This document shows, piece after piece, positions 59,948 through 64,000 of a stretch of 64,000 nucleotides of DNA; position 1 is the first letter of the stretch; each line of letters opens with the position of its first letter. The DNA comes from DATLGB01 sp038232275 (GTDB lineage: Bacteria; Actinomycetota; Thermoleophilia; Solirubrobacterales; Solirubrobacteraceae). A program made the translations under genes and the position numbers. The stretch covers positions 10,699 to 74,698 of the forward strand of contig JBBSIC010000010.1 of the NCBI GenBank assembly GCA_038232275.1, read 5' to 3'. The notes beneath the pieces are model-generated. The model did no database searches, was not told where the DNA came from, and saw only the letters and a list, made by a program, of their open reading frames with translations.

Positions 59948-60803
59948 CGGCTTTTCCCCGCTGGAGATCCTTCGCGTCCTGCACGAGGAGCAGGTCGACT
60001 TCCTGCTGATTGGCGGCATCGCCGTGGCGAGCTACGTCACCGATCGTGCGACGGCCGACATCGACATCATGGTCCCGACTGGCGAGGACGCCAACCGGCG
60101 GCGCCTCGAGCAGGCCCTGCGCCGGCTGGACGCTGAGCTGATCGGCACGCAGGGCGGTCATGGCCAGGCGCCCGAACCCGATGATCCTTATCCGACGCTG
60201 CTCTTCATGACCCGTCACGGCAAGCTCGCCGTGCTCTACCGGCCCGACGGCAGCGCGCTCTATCGCGACGTGCTGCGCCGCAGCAAGCGGATTTCGGTGA
60301 TGGAGCACGAGGTGCGGGTGGCCGGCATCGATGACCTCGTCCGGATGAAGCTGGCAGCCGGGAGGCGCCAGGACCTCGATGACGTTGCGACACTCACTAA
60401 CCGCGCTGGTCGCCGCGTCGCGCGCCGCCGCCGCATCCACGCCCGGTGGGAGCTTTCTCGCGATGCGGACGCAACCGCGGCGGAGCGGCTCTTGAGCGGC
60501 CGTGCCATCGATGGCGACCCGGCTGCCCAGGTCTGGAGGGCGGACGACTGTCTCAACATGGATGCAGAGCGGGATGACCTCAGCGACGATCATCTGCGCG
60601 CCTGGGTCGCCGGCCTCCACGACCGCCTCGCCAGCGCGGGGCTCGTTGACGCCGCGCCGATGATCGAGACGGCTGATCACCGTTGCCGCCCTCCTCAGCC
60701 GGGACGGAGACGGCAGCGTGTGAAGCCCGAGCTCATCGATGGGATGGATGACCAGCTTCGCGGGTGCGAGCTCGACGTTCCGCCGCGACCTGACCTCTCC
60801 TGA
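59937..60803 (+). CDS. Nucleotidyltransferase of an HTH/NTase pair
   Basis: A 288-residue protein. The NTase core is LLIGGIAVASYV..RATADIDIMV (GG and DxD), with GIDDLVRMKLAAGRRQDLDDVATL at about 140-155, as in DUF6036/AbiEii-like proteins. Relatives end near that point; here about 130 further residues without a known domain follow, so the stop may have been shifted by an indel. With the Xre gene this looks like a toxin-antitoxin or phage-defence pair; the activity is inferred. Confidence 0.75.
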   Translation: MAPSGFSPLEILRVLHEEQVDFLLIGGIAVASYVTDRATADIDIMVPTGEDANRRRLEQALRRLDAELIGTQGGHGQAPEPDDPYPTLLFMTRHGKLAVLYRPDGSALYRDVLRRSKRISVMEHEVRVAGIDDLVRMKLAAGRRQDLDDVATLTNRAGRRVARRRRIHARWELSRDADATAAERLLSGRAIDGDPAAQVWRADDCLNMDAERDDLSDDHLRAWVAGLHDRLASAGLVDAAPMIETADHRCRPPQPGRRRQRVKPELIDGMDDQLRGCELDVPPRPDLS

Positions 60804-61015
60804 CCTTCGACGCGCCCCCGGCGACAGCGGGCAGGGGCCTGCTTAAAGACGCGTTCTTCCGCCGAAGCGTCGTGTTAGATAGCGGCTCTTCCACCCAGGA
60901 CCGGTGATGGGCAGTCGCTAACTCGCACAACCCCTCCGAGCTCTTCGTTCCCGATGACAGCCGGTGGGCCAGTCGCGCGGCTGCGCGCGGAGAGATCCGC
61001 CGCATCGCTCGGGCC
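60804..61015 (+). promoter_or_regulatory. Promoter and disrupted 5' end of the Fic gene
   Basis: TTAGAT (60875-60880) resembles a -10, AGGA (60898-60901 area) a ribosome binding site, and ATG 60907 would be the start, but its frame meets TAA after four codons. Homologous coding sequence (SELFVPDDSRWASRAAARGE..) continues in the +1 frame from about 60908 to 61015. Confidence 0.55.
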
Positions 61016-62386
61016 TTGTACTCGACCAATCTCGACGAGCCGGCCGATCAGCTCGTGCGCCGCCGCTGGTACGTCGCGGCGTCGCTGTACTTCCCGGGCT
61101 CGGTCATCGTCGACCGCAGCGCAGCCACTTCCGGCCCGGCCCCCGACGGCTCGCTGTTCCTCGATGTCGGCGTGCGCCCGGTCAACCCGCGACGGGTGCA
61201 GCTTCCCGGGCTGACCCTGCGTCCGCGCAATGGGCCCGGACCCGTTGCCGGCGATGTGCCCTTCATGGGGCTGCACATGTCGAGTCCGGCCCGGATCGCT
61301 CTGGACAACGTCCGCCCCTCACGCGCGCGCAGCGGAGTGCGCCGGACGCTCACGGCCGAGGAACTGGAAAAACGACTCGATCGGCTCGCTCTTACCCGCG
61401 GTGAGCAGGCCCTCGATCAACTGCGTGACGAGGCGAGGGCGATCGCGCCGGCTCTCGGTGCCGAAGCCGAGCTCATGCATCTCGACCGCCTGATCGGCGC
61501 GCTGCTCGGCACTCGCGGTGCGCGGTTGCAGACTCCGGCAGGTCGGGCTCGCGGTGCGCGGATCGGGTATGACGCAGACCGCCTGGCACGCTTCGAGAAG
61601 TTGCGCGCCGAACTGGCCTCGCAGACGTTCGCGGAGCGTTGCGAGCCAGCTGATCCCCGGCGGCTCCTCGCGTTCTTCGAAGCCTACTTCTCCAACTGGA
61701 TCGAGGGCACGGTATTCGAGGTCGACGAGGCAGAGCGGATCGTCTTCGAGGGTCACGTCCCGAACCAGCGCCTTGCCGATGCCCATGACGTACAGGGAAC
61801 GTTCGACGCGGTGACCGACCCGCGTTTGCGGGCGGGCGCACCGCGCGGGGCCGACGAGCTCGAAGACTATCTGCGCGATGCCCATCGACATGTCATGGGC
61901 GGGCGTCCTGAGGCCGGGCCCGGCGAGTACAAGCAACAGCCCAACCGGGCGGGGTCGACCTACTTCGTTCATCCCGATCTGGTCCGCGGCACGCTACGTG
62001 AAGGCTTTGAGATCATGGACGCGCTGCCTGCCGGCCTGGCGCGGGCGATACTCGCGATGTTCCTGGTGGCCGAAGTGCACCCGTTCACCGACGGCAACGG
62101 GCGCGTCGCGCGGCTGTTCATGAACGCCGAGCTCTCGTCGGTCAGCCTCGCGCGCGTAGTGATCCCGCCGTCCTACCGCGACGAGTACATGAGCGCCCTG
62201 CGGGCGCTGAGCCTCAATGACACCGCGACGCCGCTCTGGCGGATGATCGATCGCGCTCAGCGCTGGACGTCGCTGATCGAGTGGACCGAGCGGGATCGGG
62301 TGTTGGAGCTGATGCAGAACACCAACGCGCTCGTCACCCCGGCCGAGGCAGCCGCTCGGAGCCTGCACCTGCGCGACCCCGCGTAG
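61016..62386 (+). CDS. AbiEi-like / Fic AMP-transferase fusion, 5' end frameshifted
   Basis: From TTG 61016 there are 456 codons. The N-terminal part (WYVAASLYFPGSVIVDRSAA..GSLFLDVG) resembles AbiEi-type antitoxin domains. The C-terminal Fic domain has HPFTDGNGRVAR (catalytic His at about 355), and an upstream SNWIEG fits the (S/T)xxxE(G/N) self-inhibitory motif. Fic enzymes transfer AMP to Ser/Thr/Tyr of targets. The conserved N-terminus extends about 36 codons upstream without a start codon. The good start signal at ATG 60907 is in another frame, so a one-base insertion near 60919 probably breaks the gene, or is an assembly error. Together with the Xre/NTase genes it forms a small TA-like island before rpoB. 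Confidence 0.82.
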   Translation: MYSTNLDEPADQLVRRRWYVAASLYFPGSVIVDRSAATSGPAPDGSLFLDVGVRPVNPRRVQLPGLTLRPRNGPGPVAGDVPFMGLHMSSPARIALDNVRPSRARSGVRRTLTAEELEKRLDRLALTRGEQALDQLRDEARAIAPALGAEAELMHLDRLIGALLGTRGARLQTPAGRARGARIGYDADRLARFEKLRAELASQTFAERCEPADPRRLLAFFEAYFSNWIEGTVFEVDEAERIVFEGHVPNQRLADAHDVQGTFDAVTDPRLRAGAPRGADELEDYLRDAHRHVMGGRPEAGPGEYKQQPNRAGSTYFVHPDLVRGTLREGFEIMDALPAGLARAILAMFLVAEVHPFTDGNGRVARLFMNAELSSVSLARVVIPPSYRDEYMSALRALSLNDTATPLWRMIDRAQRWTSLIEWTERDRVLELMQNTNALVTPAEAAARSLHLRDPA

Positions 62387-62626
62387 CCGAGCTTGACCGC
62401 TCCCCTAGAATCCCCCTCGATCAGCCGATAGTCGCAGCCGTCCGCCACCCGCTCGCCGCCACATACGACGAGCCCAGGACGGGGTCCGTGAGCGCCGATC
62501 CGCCCCGCCGGGGGTACTGAATACCCCTGTGCTACATTGTTTGGTCGCGCTTGGTGCCGTGCCGCACGGTCTCAGCGTCCTCTCCCGATCGTTCACGTCC
62601 GCTCTTCAGCGAGGAGTCGCCCCGTC
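62387..62626 (+). promoter_or_regulatory. rpoB leader region: inverted repeat and extended -10 promoter
   Basis: GGGGTA / TACCCC (62511-62516 and 62522-62527) is a perfect inverted repeat that could be an operator or hairpin. TGTGCTACATT (62528-62538) fits an extended -10 with TACATT. GAGGAG (62611-62616) is the ribosome binding site for TTG 62627. No rplJ or rplL gene lies upstream. Confidence 0.5.

Positions 62627-64000
<1,374 letters not shown>

Overview
The window is very GC-rich, uses ATG, GTG and TTG starts freely and has many gene overlaps. The rpoB start at the right edge and the family content point to a high-GC actinobacterium, most likely of the Thermoleophilia (Solirubrobacterales type). 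That placement is inferred from protein sequence only; no rRNA or tRNA gene is visible.

Layout. (1) 1-1368: the 5' part of a secreted, lipobox-bearing PHB-depolymerase-like esterase on the minus strand. (2) 1530-31312: a nonribosomal peptide locus. It holds a sulfotransferase, a PCP-C-A-PCP-C synthetase, a divergent A-PCP-TE protein with an SDR, a cassette FkbH / ACP / MaoC-ketoreductase fusion / BtrH-like acyltransferase, two Asp-code synthetases that each begin with a catalytically dead C-like domain, a free-standing C domain, two C-A-PCP synthetases and a 2,4-diaminobutyrate aminotransferase. Adenylation codes read by eye are Thr, Asp, Asp, a Gly-like code and Dab in plus-strand order, with Gly in the A-PCP-TE protein. 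(3) 31365-35533: two secreted proteins. (4) 35661-54681: a surface polysaccharide locus with Wzz, Wzy and Wzx, glycosyltransferases including a GT4-GT26 fusion, a glycerophosphotransferase, two sulfotransferases, acetyl/acyltransferases, two FkbM methyltransferases, a sulfatase-fold protein and a frameshifted methyltransferase. (5) 54745-56451: a c-di-GMP-I type riboswitch in front of a secreted protein and a small OB-like protein. (6) 56506-59437 (minus): an HPr-kinase-like protein, an ABC-2 exporter and a collagen-like protein with a lasso-type leader at its N-terminus and an LAFTG sortase-type tail. (7) 59621-62386: an Xre/nucleotidyltransferase pair and an AbiEi-Fic fusion. (8) 62627-64000: the first 458 codons of rpoB.

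How the parts may work together. The NRPS genes would build a small peptide around Thr, two Asp residues, a Gly-like residue and Dab. The adjacent aminotransferase would supply Dab, and a C3 acyl unit could be made by FkbH on the ACP and transferred by the BtrH-like enzyme. The polysaccharide genes would make a sulfated, glycerophosphate-containing surface polymer. The riboswitch links a neighbouring secreted protein to c-di-GMP, the usual signal for matrix production.

The least ordinary element is the collagen-like protein. It appears to use a RiPP (lasso) leader rather than a Sec signal peptide, sits beside a dedicated ABC exporter and a lasso-kinase-like gene, and ends in a cell-wall sorting signal. 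Other points of note are the paired dead C / Asp-A modules, several apparent frameshifts, and a recurring leaderless-promoter pattern.
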